Notes under the pieces: generated by a model | The model's database searches: none | What the model was told of the DNA's origin: nothing | Seen by the model: the letters and a program-made list of their open reading frames with translations, nothing else | Source of the DNA: Treponema sp. | GTDB taxonomy: Bacteria; Spirochaetota; Spirochaetia; Treponematales; Breznakiellaceae | DNA length: 64,000 nucleotides | Reading direction: 5' to 3' | Assembly: GCA_009777535.1 (NCBI GenBank) | Contig: WRLP01000006.1 | Coordinates: 62,001 to 126,000, forward strand | Shown here: one piece after another, positions 1-9,115 of the stretch | Position numbering within the stretch: the stretch's first letter is position 1 | How the letters are laid out: every line of letters begins with the position of its first letter | Translations under genes and position numbers: made by a program

Positions 1-342
1 AATACTTCCCTCTTCAATTGTGTCAATTTCCACACCAGGAATAAAATCCAGATTTACCACCCTTACCGGCAAAGAAAACTCAAAAATTATCTCTGTTCCC
101 GATACCGCCTCGCAGCCAAGAAAAACCGGTTTTTCAATGATCTCCGCAAATTCCTCTTCCTCACCATTCTCATCTTCCGGTTTTTCACTCTCTGCCGGCT
201 CTTTTGCCTCTGTTACTTCCCCATCGGTCTTGACTTCTTCGACTGTTACCAATTCATCAAATAATTCATCTCCATTGGAACAGGAAAACAACAGAAAAAA
301 CAGGAAAACCATGCCCAAAAGGGCAAAACGAAAATCTTTCAT
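1..342 (-). CDS. Acidic lipoprotein, partial (runs off left edge)
   Basis: The leftward reading frame starts at an ATG at 340-342, preceded by a strong GGAGG ribosome site at 350-354, and stays open for 114 codons to the window edge. Residues 1-20 form a hydrophobic signal peptide ending LLFSC, a lipobox with the lipidated Cys near residue 21. A Glu/Asp-rich stretch follows (about residues 30-65), then a segment resembling the start of an Ig-like (SbsA/Big type) strand region. I infer a surface or periplasmic lipoprotein of unknown function. The opposite-strand frame at 20-478 is a shadow of this gene. The C-terminal part lies outside the window. Confidence 0.75.
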   Translation of the reverse strand, partial: MKDFRFALLGMVFLFFLLFSCSNGDELFDELVTVEEVKTDGEVTEAKEPAESEKPEDENGEEEEFAEIIEKPVFLGCEAVSGTEIIFEFSLPVRVVNLDFIPGVEIDTIEEGSI

Positions 343-464
343 AATTTATCCTCCACAATATATATGGCGCGCAGACGTAATATGCATTAGTGCTCGCGGA
401 AATGTATGGCCGGCCTCTATTGAAACTGGCTGGTTTATGGTATTATTTCAAAAGGCGGATATAA

Positions 465-3089
465 TTGACTTTCGATAATCACAAAAAACTGTTTGTTTTT
501 GTTCTTTTTTTACTTGCTTTTCCCCTGTTTGGCCGTGATGTAAGAATTACAGTACTGGATTCCGATCTGGGTCTCCCGCTGGAAGGGGCAACTGTCCGCT
601 CGTGGGACGGTGCCGAGTATATCTGCGATGAGGACGGTAGTGTAATTGTTTCAGTGCCGGATCAAAGGCAAGTAGTAATACAGGCCGCGTATCCCGGATA
701 TGAAACAGGAAGGCTGCTTGTTACTGCTGCGGGGGAAGATTTTACCATGAACTTGCGGCTTTCGGGCATATTGGAAAGCAGGGAACTGGTAATCGAGGCT
801 CAAAGGCCGGGGGAGAGCGAGACAAGAACCGGACGCAGTGTTGCCGTTTCCGGAAGGGACATTGCCCAGACCGGTGAGATCGGAATTATCGAAGATGTAA
901 TGAGTACGATTTCGCTTCTTCCGGGTGTAGGTTATTCAGGCTTTTTTAACGCCGTACCTAGCATAAGAGGCGGATACCCCGGGGATATGCACGCATCTTT
1001 GGACGGCTACTATATTTTTAACCCCTACTATTGGGGGGGCGGTTTTTCCATTTTTGATCCAAAAATGGTTCAAAGCGCCCAGCTTTCACACGGAGTGTTT
1101 TCCGTCCGTTACGGACATACAATTTCCGGTTTGCTGGAAGTTACGTCAAAAAAGCCTTCTTCCACCGAGACGCAGTTTGAGCTTGGCATTAATACAAGCG
1201 CTGCGAATTTCAGCCTGTCGCTTCCGCTATTCACAAAAGGCGGCATATTGATGATGGGGCGCGTAACTTACTACGATCCGGTAATATGGCTGGCAAAGCA
1301 GATGTCCGGCGTAATTGAAGAACTGGATGTAGTAAATTATGTAAGGGTCGCCCCGTATATAAGAAGTACCACATTAACAGGCAATTACAGATTCTATGAC
1401 AATCTTGAATTACAGGCTACCGCCTTTTTCGGAATGGACGGAGTTGGCGTAACATTTGAAAATTCCGATCGTTCATCCGGCCTTAGCAGCGATTCATACA
1501 TGAAATTTGACTGGACAAATTATCAGGTTTTTTTGACAACCGCCCTTTCATGGAATCCAAGAAACGATATGCTTGCCAAATTATCAGCCGGAGTTGGGTT
1601 TGAAGACGCGATAGTGGACGGTTATTTTAGGACAATTATTTATAATAAGGATTATTCTGATACATTTCACGATAATTATAATAATTACTTCGGGCAGAAT
1701 AACAACTTAAAACCATACTCATTTATTACGGAAGACAAATTCGATGAGTCGGATATTCTTTTTAATGCCCAGGGGCGTCTTGATTATGACTGGGAATTTA
1801 GAGACGGCCTGATTTTTGCCGCAGGTGTTCAGGAATTATTTAATATTTTTTCTGTTAAAGGTAACCAGAATTTTACTTCTGAAACATGGTTTTACAATCT
1901 TGGGCCGGAAGATCAGGCTGTTATACAAGATATTTTTAATGATATCCCTCCATCATCACCTATTTGGAATTATGTAAGAGTCAGCATCCCTGTAAACTAT
2001 TCTCCCAATGCCAGAAATATGTTCTTTACCACCTCCGGCTATACCCTGGCTGAGTACAGTACACCGGGAAGCAGATTCAAAACCGAACTTGGCCTTCGCC
2101 TGGACCACTTTTACCTGATCGGAGACGGGTTTACCCTCCAGTCAGAACCGGCTCTTAACCCAAGACTTCACATGGATTTTAACATTTTGAAAAATATCGG
2201 TATTCTGCAATCCCTGGATATAAGCGCCGGAACCGGTCTTTTTTCAGCTGTAGATAATATGGCCTCTGTTGCGGAGAAAGAACATAACCTAAGTAAGATA
2301 AAACCAAGCCGCTCATGGACTTCAGTTTTTGGAACAAGATTGGAATTCCCGGAAGGTCTTAATTTTAACATGGAATTTTATTATAAATATATTTTTGACA
2401 GAACATATATCCCTGTGGACCCTTCGATTGATAGTATGAACATCGATCCGCGTTTTGACGGTGAAGGCATGGTATGGGGCATTGATCTGATGTTACAAAA
2501 GTTACAGTCGCGTTTTTGGGACGGCTGGCTTTCTTATTCTTTCAGTTGGGCGAAATACCGTGATCCTGGTGGAATATCTGGCGGGTATGGCATAAACGGA
2601 GGAGACAGGGGCGATGACTGGTATTTTCCATACTATCATCGTTTTCATAACCTAAACCTGGTTTTTAATTACAAGCCAATTCAGCGGATTAATATTTACG
2701 CACGTTTTGGGCTTGCAAGCGGAGCGCTGTTACCACAGCGTATCGGAGAAAGGCCGGAAAGCCGTCCTGTAGTGGTTTACGAGCCTGATAATCCGGCAAA
2801 CAGCAAGATTATCGAAAAATTCTTCTGGTTTTCCAGATGGGACGAAAACAACCGCACTACCCCGTCGATCCCGCTTGATATAAAGTTTTCCATCTTTGGA
2901 AAAAATGAAACCGGAAAAGCGCGTTATGAGCTTTATGTAGCCATCGAGAATACTCTCGCACTTCTTTACACATCGCAGGGAAATACAAGCTTTAACCAAT
3001 ATACCGGAGAAGTTGAAACAGGGAGTAATTCAGCAAGCTATGAAATACCAATTCCAATTCCCTCTTTTGGGTTTAAGGTAAGTTATTGA
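465..3089 (+). CDS. TonB-dependent outer-membrane receptor with carboxypeptidase-regulatory-like N-domain
   Basis: The 874-residue protein has an N-terminal signal peptide, a beta-sandwich domain of the CarboxypepD_reg-like type (about 25-100), a plug domain (about 115-225, with SIRGGYPGDMHASLDG) and a long beta-barrel ending in the aromatic FGFKVSY, as expected for BAM recognition. It would import a large ligand across the outer membrane using energy from TonB-ExbBD. The start is TTG at 465, with an AGGCGG-like ribosome site about 8 bases upstream; no ATG fits the signal peptide better. It heads an operon with a lipoprotein, exbB, two exbD genes and tonB, so it is probably the dedicated client of that motor. 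The substrate cannot be read from the sequence. Confidence 0.9.
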   Translation: MTFDNHKKLFVFVLFLLAFPLFGRDVRITVLDSDLGLPLEGATVRSWDGAEYICDEDGSVIVSVPDQRQVVIQAAYPGYETGRLLVTAAGEDFTMNLRLSGILESRELVIEAQRPGESETRTGRSVAVSGRDIAQTGEIGIIEDVMSTISLLPGVGYSGFFNAVPSIRGGYPGDMHASLDGYYIFNPYYWGGGFSIFDPKMVQSAQLSHGVFSVRYGHTISGLLEVTSKKPSSTETQFELGINTSAANFSLSLPLFTKGGILMMGRVTYYDPVIWLAKQMSGVIEELDVVNYVRVAPYIRSTTLTGNYRFYDNLELQATAFFGMDGVGVTFENSDRSSGLSSDSYMKFDWTNYQVFLTTALSWNPRNDMLAKLSAGVGFEDAIVDGYFRTIIYNKDYSDTFHDNYNNYFGQNNNLKPYSFITEDKFDESDILFNAQGRLDYDWEFRDGLIFAAGVQELFNIFSVKGNQNFTSETWFYNLGPEDQAVIQDIFNDIPPSSPIWNYVRVSIPVNYSPNARNMFFTTSGYTLAEYSTPGSRFKTELGLRLDHFYLIGDGFTLQSEPALNPRLHMDFNILKNIGILQSLDISAGTGLFSAVDNMASVAEKEHNLSKIKPSRSWTSVFGTRLEFPEGLNFNMEFYYKYIFDRTYIPVDPSIDSMNIDPRFDGEGMVWGIDLMLQKLQSRFWDGWLSYSFSWAKYRDPGGISGGYGINGGDRGDDWYFPYYHRFHNLNLVFNYKPIQRINIYARFGLASGALLPQRIGERPESRPVVVYEPDNPANSKIIEKFFWFSRWDENNRTTPSIPLDIKFSIFGKNETGKARYELYVAIENTLALLYTSQGNTSFNQYTGEVETGSNSASYEIPIPIPSFGFKVSY

Positions 3090-3100
3090 TGGGGATTAGA

Positions 3101-3952
3101 ATGATTATTAAAAATTTTTTCCTTTGCACTGCCTTAATATTGTTGTGCGGCGGTTGTATATCCCTGGTAGAGAAAACAGGGCGAGTTCTGGACGGCTCCA
3201 CCTTTGCCGAAAAAAAAATCGCCGTATACCGGGCATCGATAAGCGAAGGCGCGCCGGCAGATATGGAAATATCCATAATGGAAAACAAGGCCGCTGAGCG
3301 CTCCATAGTTATAGTGCTGAATAAATTTGGCGCCATGCGGCTTCGCGGCTCTTACCCCGAACCAAACGGCGATTTTTTTCTTACATCAATGGAATACCTG
3401 GGCGGAAACGAACATGGCTGGAATGAATTCAACCTGGAGCTGTCGGCTGTCGGCAGATTTTTAATTGGTGTAGAAAGCGCCATTATTTCAATTCCCACAG
3501 AAATTGAAACAGTACAAATTTCGGCAGGCCGTATTCACCGTTACGATACCAGAATTACAGGCGATGAAGCCCTGACCAGCCTGCGCAACAGAAATGACAG
3601 AATTGCTGCCTTATGCGAATGGATCCGCGGGAAAACAGATACAACAGAAAGCGTAAGCAAAAGAGAGTTTGAAAGGGAGTATAAGCCGGTATTGTTTCCG
3701 GAAACAGTTTCAAAAAAATTGCGCCCTGCCGGCTGGCAGCGGGACAGCGACAGTTGGGTACGAGCAGAAAGCATACGCTGGAACACCGGTTACACCGAAA
3801 GGATTTTTCCGGCAGAATTAAGGCAAATCAGAAATACAGGAACGCTTTTAAGGGATTGGGAAGAAGCCCTTGACTGGATATACTTGGAATATGAGTGGGA
3901 AAACATCAAAAGAATGCTTTCCCATGGAACAATACTATATAAAATTAAATGA
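3101..3952 (+). CDS. Lipoprotein of the TonB uptake operon, unknown function
   Basis: This protein of about 283 residues begins MIIKNFFLCTALILLCGGC, a clear lipoprotein signal with Cys at residue 19. The remainder is soluble and I recognise no family; it has Trp/Arg-rich segments near the C-terminus. I chose ATG 3101 because GGGG lies 6 bases upstream; ATG 3089 and TTG 3086, which overlap the receptor stop, are alternatives that lengthen only the signal region. It lies 11 bases from the receptor stop and 11 bases before exbB, so it should be co-expressed with the transporter and may act as a surface or periplasmic ligand-binding partner. That role is inference from position. Confidence 0.75.
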   Translation: MIIKNFFLCTALILLCGGCISLVEKTGRVLDGSTFAEKKIAVYRASISEGAPADMEISIMENKAAERSIVIVLNKFGAMRLRGSYPEPNGDFFLTSMEYLGGNEHGWNEFNLELSAVGRFLIGVESAIISIPTEIETVQISAGRIHRYDTRITGDEALTSLRNRNDRIAALCEWIRGKTDTTESVSKREFEREYKPVLFPETVSKKLRPAGWQRDSDSWVRAESIRWNTGYTERIFPAELRQIRNTGTLLRDWEEALDWIYLEYEWENIKRMLSHGTILYKIK

Positions 3953-3963
3953 GGTAAAGTTAA

Positions 3964-4629
3964 ATGGAATCTGCGTCGTTTTCTCTTCTGGAGCTTTTCA
4001 AACTGGGGGGTATTTTTATGTGGCCCCTGCTCTTCTTTTCAATCGCCACTGTGGCGATTTCCATCGAACGGGCGATTTATCTGTCGTATCATAATCTAAA
4101 ACTTGATTTCCTGTCGGCCCGAGTTACGCAATTTGCGGAAAACAGCGACTATTCGGGCGCCGCAGAATATCTTTCGGGACTGACAAAAAAGCACATGGGT
4201 GCGCGGATACTGCTCGCCCTAATAAAGCACTCAAACCCCGGCCCCGCTTTTTCAGAACACCGTGCAGAGCGCGCCGCCGAAACAGAGGCGATGAACTGCA
4301 TCAACTCTCTTGAAAACGGATTTAATTTTCTTACAGCCCTTGGCTCGGTTGCGCCCCTTACCGGCTTTTTGGGTACTGTATCGGGAATGATTGGAGCGTT
4401 CAGGTCGATTGCAGAGGCAACCGAAGTGAATGCCCAAATTGTGGCAAACGGTATTTATGAGGCCCTTATCACGACAGTATACGGGCTTGTAATCGCAATA
4501 ATCGCGATGGTTTTTCATTCTGTTTTTACGCACATAGTTAACAAATTTACACTTAGGGTGGAAAAGGCCTGTTCGGATTTGATCGCCCTTTTAAGCAGCC
4601 TGAATGTTCAAGGCCCAACAGCGAAATAA
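3964..4629 (+). CDS. exbB: ExbB/TolQ-type proton channel subunit
   Basis: The 221-residue protein shows the MotA/TolQ/ExbB pattern: an N-terminal membrane helix (about 13-35, GGIFMWPLLFFSIATVAISIER), a long cytoplasmic stretch, and two C-terminal helices (about 120-145 and 160-185) around the conserved LGSVAPLTGFLGTVSGMI segment that builds the ion channel. With ExbD it converts proton motive force into movement of TonB. It is followed after 8 bases by exbD and shares an operon with the receptor. The specific position beside a TonB-dependent receptor and tonB favours ExbB over TolQ. Confidence 0.92.
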   Translation: MESASFSLLELFKLGGIFMWPLLFFSIATVAISIERAIYLSYHNLKLDFLSARVTQFAENSDYSGAAEYLSGLTKKHMGARILLALIKHSNPGPAFSEHRAERAAETEAMNCINSLENGFNFLTALGSVAPLTGFLGTVSGMIGAFRSIAEATEVNAQIVANGIYEALITTVYGLVIAIIAMVFHSVFTHIVNKFTLRVEKACSDLIALLSSLNVQGPTAK

Positions 4630-4637
4630 AAAACAAC

Positions 4638-5042
4638 ATGAAGATTAAACGCCGCGAAAAACAGGGTTTTTTGGATTCCAGCGCATCAAGCGACCTTGCG
4701 TTTCTGCTTATAATTTACTTTATCGTAATCGCCGGTTTTAATATAAACAAGGGCTTTTTGTTAAACCTTCCTGCCAAGGATTCTACAAGGCTTATTCTGC
4801 GCGAAGACCTTTTACGTTTTGATATGGACGGCGAAGGTAATATTATCCACGAAGAAGAAATCCTGAATATTACACAGGCAAAAACACTGATACAGTCCGC
4901 ACAGCAGTACAACCCGGATATAGCGGTTATTATCACCATCGACGGCAGCGCCGTATGGCAGAGTGTTGTGTCTTTTGTGGAGCTTGCCCAGGATCTAAAA
5001 ATAGATTCATTTTCCTTTGCAATGAAAAAGGACGAGTCGTGA
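4638..5042 (+). CDS. exbD: ExbD/TolR family biopolymer transport protein (first copy)
   Basis: The 134-residue protein has the ExbD layout: a basic N-terminus, a single membrane helix (about 17-35) preceded by DLAFLL, which contains the conserved proton-carrying Asp, and a periplasmic domain. The Asp at about residue 15 of SSASSDLAFLLIIYF is the expected channel residue. It overlaps the second exbD by 4 bases. Two different ExbD subunits in one operon are known in TonB systems of Bacteroidetes and some other phyla. Confidence 0.88.
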   Translation: MKIKRREKQGFLDSSASSDLAFLLIIYFIVIAGFNINKGFLLNLPAKDSTRLILREDLLRFDMDGEGNIIHEEEILNITQAKTLIQSAQQYNPDIAVIITIDGSAVWQSVVSFVELAQDLKIDSFSFAMKKDES

Positions 5043-5443
5043 AACTGAGACGTAAAAAAGACAAGACATTTTTTATTCCCTTGTTCTCCATGTCCGATAT
5101 AGCGTTTCTTCTTTTAATTTTTATAATGCTGGTAGCCCTTATCAATTACAGAAAAGAAGTAAAAATTGAATACCCCGAAGCAAATACCGCCCTTAGAACC
5201 AGCGCCGAAAAAAATCTTGAAGTGTGGATAGACCGCGAAGGCGCCCTTTACCTGGACGGAGAAGCCTCCGACCGGCCTGCCCTTGAACTAAAAATAGCCG
5301 AACTCTACCGCAGCGCGCCTGATACAAGGGTTCACATTATAGCCGACCGCAACACCCCCTACGAAAAAATTAATTCCGTGCTTGAAGTTCTGCAGATACT
5401 CCAGTACCGTGTTGTAAGTTTTGTGGTAAAAAGCGATGAATGA
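5039..5443 (+). CDS. exbD: ExbD/TolR family biopolymer transport protein (second copy)
   Basis: I place the start at GTG 5039, which overlaps the previous stop (GTGA) and has AAGGA 8 bases upstream; this gives 134 residues and the usual basic N-terminus VKLRRKKDKTFFIPLFSMSD. The conserved motif SMSDIAFLLLIFIMLVAL carries the channel Asp and the single membrane helix. The frame is open further upstream to 4955, but that part overlaps the first exbD and looks non-native. The periplasmic domain (about 45-134) is folded like other ExbD proteins. It works with ExbB and the first ExbD, perhaps as a heterodimer. It overlaps tonB by 8 bases. Confidence 0.87.
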   Translation: MKLRRKKDKTFFIPLFSMSDIAFLLLIFIMLVALINYRKEVKIEYPEANTALRTSAEKNLEVWIDREGALYLDGEASDRPALELKIAELYRSAPDTRVHIIADRNTPYEKINSVLEVLQILQYRVVSFVVKSDE

Positions 5444-6011
5444 TAAAATTCTGCGCCTGGCAATAATTATTACCGTTACTGTGTTACACGCTCTTATAAT
5501 ACTATTTCTGGCTTTTAACTATAATGCAGTCTTACAGGATGGCCCGGAAAATGCCAGGGTTATGAAGCTGACCGATTTGGCCGAAGAACCCCCTCCGCCG
5601 GAAGAGGATTTACCTCAAGTGGAAGCAATCGCCGAAACAATGATAGAAACAGATACAACCCCGCTTCAAAATGTAGTTGCCCCCGGCACTTTTTTAACTG
5701 CGAATGAATATCTTCCAATGCACAGGCTGTCCCAGCCCCCCCGCTTTGACGAAAATCAAATTGCCGCCGATCTTATATATCCGCCGATAGCGCTGCGCTC
5801 AGGCATAGAAGGCAGGGTGATACTTGAGCTTTTCGTCGATCTCTACGGCGTTGTACAGCAGGTAAGGGTCTTGCAGGAGACGCCTGACGGCAGGGGCTTT
5901 GGCGAGGCGGCAATCAGGGCTTTTACCGGCAGAAAGGGCAGCCCGGCCATTGCCAACGGCAGCGCTGTTTCCGCCCGCTACCGGTATCCGGTAACATTCA
6001 GAATCAGGTAA
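5436..6011 (+). CDS. tonB: TonB-like energy transducer
   Basis: The 191-residue protein has an N-terminal membrane helix (about 7-27), a short proline/acid stretch (EEPPPPEEDLP near 45-55) instead of the long E. coli Pro-rich spacer, and a C-terminal TonB domain (about 105-191) with YPPIALRSGIEGRVILELFV and the closing YRYPVTFRIR. It spans the periplasm and contacts the receptor plug. It is the last gene of the uptake operon and overlaps exbD by 8 bases. Confidence 0.88.
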   Translation: MNDKILRLAIIITVTVLHALIILFLAFNYNAVLQDGPENARVMKLTDLAEEPPPPEEDLPQVEAIAETMIETDTTPLQNVVAPGTFLTANEYLPMHRLSQPPRFDENQIAADLIYPPIALRSGIEGRVILELFVDLYGVVQQVRVLQETPDGRGFGEAAIRAFTGRKGSPAIANGSAVSARYRYPVTFRIR

Positions 6012-6018
6012 TCCTTTA

Positions 6019-6906
6019 ATGAATAATATTTATCCCGTAATTATAAAAAACCGGCACACTGCCGGACAGCTCGCAATCATGTTTTGTGCAATTTTGTGGA
6101 GTACATCCGGCCTTACCATTAAATTGATTGACTGGCATCCTGCGGTAATTACCGGAGGCAGATGTTTTCTTGCAATCTTTGTTCTTCTTGTCATGCGTCC
6201 CTATTTACAGCCGAAAAAACAGCCGATAAAAGCAATTCCCCTTTTATCAGCCGGCATTTGGTATGCGGCTACAATGATATTATTTGTAAATGCAAACAAG
6301 CTGACGGCCTCGGCGAATGTAATAATGCTTCAGTATGCCGCTCCATTGTGGGCATGTTTTATGGGCTGGTATTTTTTAAAAGAAAAACCCCAGGTAGAAC
6401 ACTGGTTTGCGCTCTTGTTTGTAGGCCTTGGAATGTTTCTTGTTTTTTACAATGGTCTTGCAGGCGGCTCCTTATTGGGCGACAGCCTCGCTCTGCTTTC
6501 CGGGATTGCCTTTGCAGCAAATTCCATCGCCCTGCGCAAACATAAGGACTCAAGTCCGGTTGATGTTTTAATAGCGTCCTATATAATATGCGTGATGTAT
6601 TCCATTCCATTTTTCTTTTTATATCCGCCGCATATAACAACCGGCAGTATTATTGGAATTCTTTACATGGGCCTGCTTCAGATAGGCGTCGCATCGGCAT
6701 TTTTTATATACGGAATTAAACATGTTACGGCTGTTCAGTCAATGTTAACCTCGGCAATTGAACCTGTATTAAATCCGCTATGGGTGCTGATAGTAACCGG
6801 AGAAAAACCGGCTCTTTTGGTTATTGCAGGGGGCTGCATCATTATGTCGGCGGTAATCTTCTCTTCGCTGATGGGCAGAAGGCGGGCGTTGCAGCAAAAC
6901 TCCTAA
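6019..6906 (+). CDS. EamA/DMT-family membrane transporter
   Basis: The 295-residue protein has about ten hydrophobic helices arranged as two repeats, with the EamA-type opening FCAILWSTSGLTIKLIDWHP and the second-repeat signature near ALLSGIAFAANSIALRK. This family exports or exchanges small metabolites; the substrate cannot be deduced. It begins 8 bases after tonB and could be read through from that operon, although its function appears unrelated. Its stop overlaps the stop of the convergent queA gene by 4 bases. Confidence 0.9.
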   Translation: MNNIYPVIIKNRHTAGQLAIMFCAILWSTSGLTIKLIDWHPAVITGGRCFLAIFVLLVMRPYLQPKKQPIKAIPLLSAGIWYAATMILFVNANKLTASANVIMLQYAAPLWACFMGWYFLKEKPQVEHWFALLFVGLGMFLVFYNGLAGGSLLGDSLALLSGIAFAANSIALRKHKDSSPVDVLIASYIICVMYSIPFFFLYPPHITTGSIIGILYMGLLQIGVASAFFIYGIKHVTAVQSMLTSAIEPVLNPLWVLIVTGEKPALLVIAGGCIIMSAVIFSSLMGRRRALQQNS

Positions 6907-8000
6907 ACAATCAGCATTGCATCGCCGTAGCTGAAAAATCTGTAACCAAGGCTGATTGCCTCGGCATAACTTTCAAGAATTAATTCCCTGCCGGCAAAAG
7001 CGGAAACGAGCATTAGCAGGGTAGATTCCGGCGTGTGAAAATTAGTAAACATGGCATCTGCTGTTTTGAAACGAAAACCGGGATAAATAAAGATCGATGT
7101 GCTTTGCGGGCCGCGCCGAAGGCCGTTTTCTGTCCAGGCGCTTTCCAGCGAACGGATGCTTGTTGTACCGACAGCGATAATTTTGCGGTCTTCTTCCCTG
7201 GCCTTTTCTATTGTAACGGCGGCTTCTTCCGTAATCGTAAAATATTCTTCGTGCATGCGATGATCTTCAATGTTTTCACCGCGTACCGGAAGAAATGTTC
7301 CAAGGCCGACATGCAGTGTGATAAAGACGCTTTCAACGCCGAGGTTATTCAGTCTTTCAAACAGTTCCCGCGTAAAATGAAGCCCGGCTGTCGGCGCTGC
7401 CGCCGAGCCTGTTTCCCTTGCATAAATTGTCTGATAACGCTCAGCATCGTCGCTGACATCTTCCCGTTTTATATACGGCGGCAGCGGAATATGCCCGTAA
7501 CAGTCAAGCCATGCGTCGTCTATGGGCTTGTCAAACTCCAGCAGCAGCTCCTCCCCATCAATTTTTAATACGGCATTTGCAATTTCATTGCCTGTATTAT
7601 CAAAAAAAACATAAGAGCTGCCGCTCTTGCGTCGTTTGGCGCGCTTTACAAGAACTTTCCAAATTGCACCTCTAGTCTCTAATCCCCAGTCCCTGCTCCC
7701 CAATCCTTGTTCCCCAGTCCCCAACAAAAGAAACTCTGCCCTTGCTCCCGACTGTTTTGATTTGCCGATAAGTCTTGCCCTGCGTACTTTTGAATCATTA
7801 AATACCAGTAGCGGCTTCTTTCCATTCGGGCTAAAAAATTCGGGAGCACAAATAATATCGGGAAGATCGGACATACTACGATGGAAACGATTACCGGTTG
7901 AACGGTGTAAAACCATTAGACGGCTTTCTCCGCGTTTTTCACTCGGGTGCTGCGCAATAAAATTCGATGGAAGATTAAAAAAAAAGTCTTTTGTTTTCAT
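6903..8000 (-). CDS. queA: S-adenosylmethionine:tRNA ribosyltransferase-isomerase QueA
   Basis: QueA transfers and rearranges the ribose of SAM onto preQ1 in tRNA to form epoxyqueuosine. The 365-residue protein has the family landmarks: an N-terminal FNLPSNFIAQHPSEKRGESRL, RYQTIYARETGSAAAPTAGLHFT, the HVGLGTFLPVR strand and a C-terminal NFHTPESTLLMLVSAFAG. Residues about 89-110 (GTGEQGLGSRDWGLETRG) do not look like QueA; they are encoded by a low-complexity GGGGACTGGGGATT-type repeat inserted in frame (7671-7735). The gene overlaps the ruvB stop by one base (TAATG), so ruvB-queA form a leftward operon. Confidence 0.95.
   Translation of the reverse strand: MKTKDFFFNLPSNFIAQHPSEKRGESRLMVLHRSTGNRFHRSMSDLPDIICAPEFFSPNGKKPLLVFNDSKVRRARLIGKSKQSGARAEFLLLGTGEQGLGSRDWGLETRGAIWKVLVKRAKRRKSGSSYVFFDNTGNEIANAVLKIDGEELLLEFDKPIDDAWLDCYGHIPLPPYIKREDVSDDAERYQTIYARETGSAAAPTAGLHFTRELFERLNNLGVESVFITLHVGLGTFLPVRGENIEDHRMHEEYFTITEEAAVTIEKAREEDRKIIAVGTTSIRSLESAWTENGLRRGPQSTSIFIYPGFRFKTADAMFTNFHTPESTLLMLVSAFAGRELILESYAEAISLGYRFFSYGDAMLIV
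7671..7735. repeat. In-frame low-complexity repeat inside queA
   Basis: The plus strand reads as near-repeats of CCCCAGTCCCTGCTCCCCAA-type units (about 9-14 bases each). The segment is in frame within queA and adds roughly 15-18 residues to a surface region of the protein. A shorter relative lies at 23311-23345. Confidence 0.7.
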
Positions 8001-9040
8001 TAATTATTAAAAAGCGATAGATCGGGAGTATCTGCGGCGGAGAGCCCAAGATGTCCGTAGGCGATACTTGTTACCATTCTTCCGCGGGGGCTTCTCTGCA
8101 AAAGACCGGCTTGTATCAGATACGGCTCGTAATAATCTTCCAGTGTTTCCACAGACTCGCCGATGGAGATAGCAAGCGTCTCCGCTCCCACCGGTCCGCC
8201 CCGGTATCGCTCGACAATAATTTTTAGAATATCCCTATCCTGTTTTTCAAGGCCAAGACTGTCAATTTCCAGCCGCTGTAAACCGGAGCGGACAATCTGC
8301 ATGGTTATATAAGTTTCTCCTGAGTGCTGGGCAAAATCACGCATACGCCGTAAAAGCCGGTTTGCCACTCTGGGCGTACCGCGGGAAGATTTTGCCAATA
8401 ATGCGGCGGCATCATTATCAATTTTTATACTAAGCAATCCGGCCGACCGGTGGACAATCGCCTCCATATCAGCCTGTTCATAAAAAGAAAAACGGCAGGT
8501 AATGCCAAAGCGGCTTATAAGAGGACTCGATACAATCCCCGCCTTGGTTGTGGCTCCTACCAGCGTAAAGGGCTGAACAGGTATACGCAGAGTTCTTGCC
8601 ATAGGCCCCTGCCCTACAATCCAGTCAAGCTCAAAATCTTCCATCGCTATGTACAGCAATTCTTCAATGGCCGGTTTTAGCCTGTGTATCTCGTCAATAA
8701 AAAAAACATCGCCCTTTTTTAAGTTTGTCAAAAGACCCACAAGATCCTTGGGCTTTTCCATTGCGGGCGCGGAAGTCTGCGTAAAACCTGTACCAAGCTC
8801 GTTAGCCACAATCTGCGCCAGTGTAGTTTTGCCCAGCCCGGGCGGGCCGATCAGGAAAAGATGATCCAGGCTTTCTTTTCGCTCCTTGGCGGCGGAGATG
8901 AATACGGACAAATTGCCTTTCATCACCTGCTGGCCGATAAACTCCGCCATACGTCTGGGGCGCAGATTCATGTCTCTTTCATCTTCCCCTTCGATTTGCT
9001 CGGGATGTACCGGACTGGAGATTTCCCTTTTTTTTCCCAT
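8000..9040 (-). CDS. ruvB: Holliday junction branch migration helicase RuvB
   Basis: The 346-residue AAA+ ATPase carries the Walker A GPPGLGKTT (near residue 65), Walker B DEIH, sensor segment ARTLRIPVQPFTLVGATTKAG and the C-terminal winged helix with RSPRGRM. RuvB hexamers drive branch migration with RuvA; ruvA and ruvC are not in the window. Length matches the family norm. It is the first gene of the ruvB-queA pair, with a start at ATG 9038-9040. Confidence 0.97.
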   Translation of the reverse strand: MGKKREISSPVHPEQIEGEDERDMNLRPRRMAEFIGQQVMKGNLSVFISAAKERKESLDHLFLIGPPGLGKTTLAQIVANELGTGFTQTSAPAMEKPKDLVGLLTNLKKGDVFFIDEIHRLKPAIEELLYIAMEDFELDWIVGQGPMARTLRIPVQPFTLVGATTKAGIVSSPLISRFGITCRFSFYEQADMEAIVHRSAGLLSIKIDNDAAALLAKSSRGTPRVANRLLRRMRDFAQHSGETYITMQIVRSGLQRLEIDSLGLEKQDRDILKIIVERYRGGPVGAETLAISIGESVETLEDYYEPYLIQAGLLQRSPRGRMVTSIAYGHLGLSAADTPDLSLFNN

Positions 9041-9115
9041 TAATATGATTGTAATGTTTTTCTTTTTCTTGTGGAAGCATTACAAAATTATCCGATTTTA
9101 CGTTAAACTGATAGC

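Noticed and set aside
20-478. A rightward open frame of 152 codons at the left edge
   Set aside because: It is the complement of a clear leftward lipoprotein gene with GGAGG ribosome site and lipobox; the rightward protein is Ser-rich and has no such signals.
7035-7568. A 177-codon rightward frame opposite queA
   Set aside because: It is Cys/Phe-rich antisense of a well-conserved gene; no family or ribosome site.
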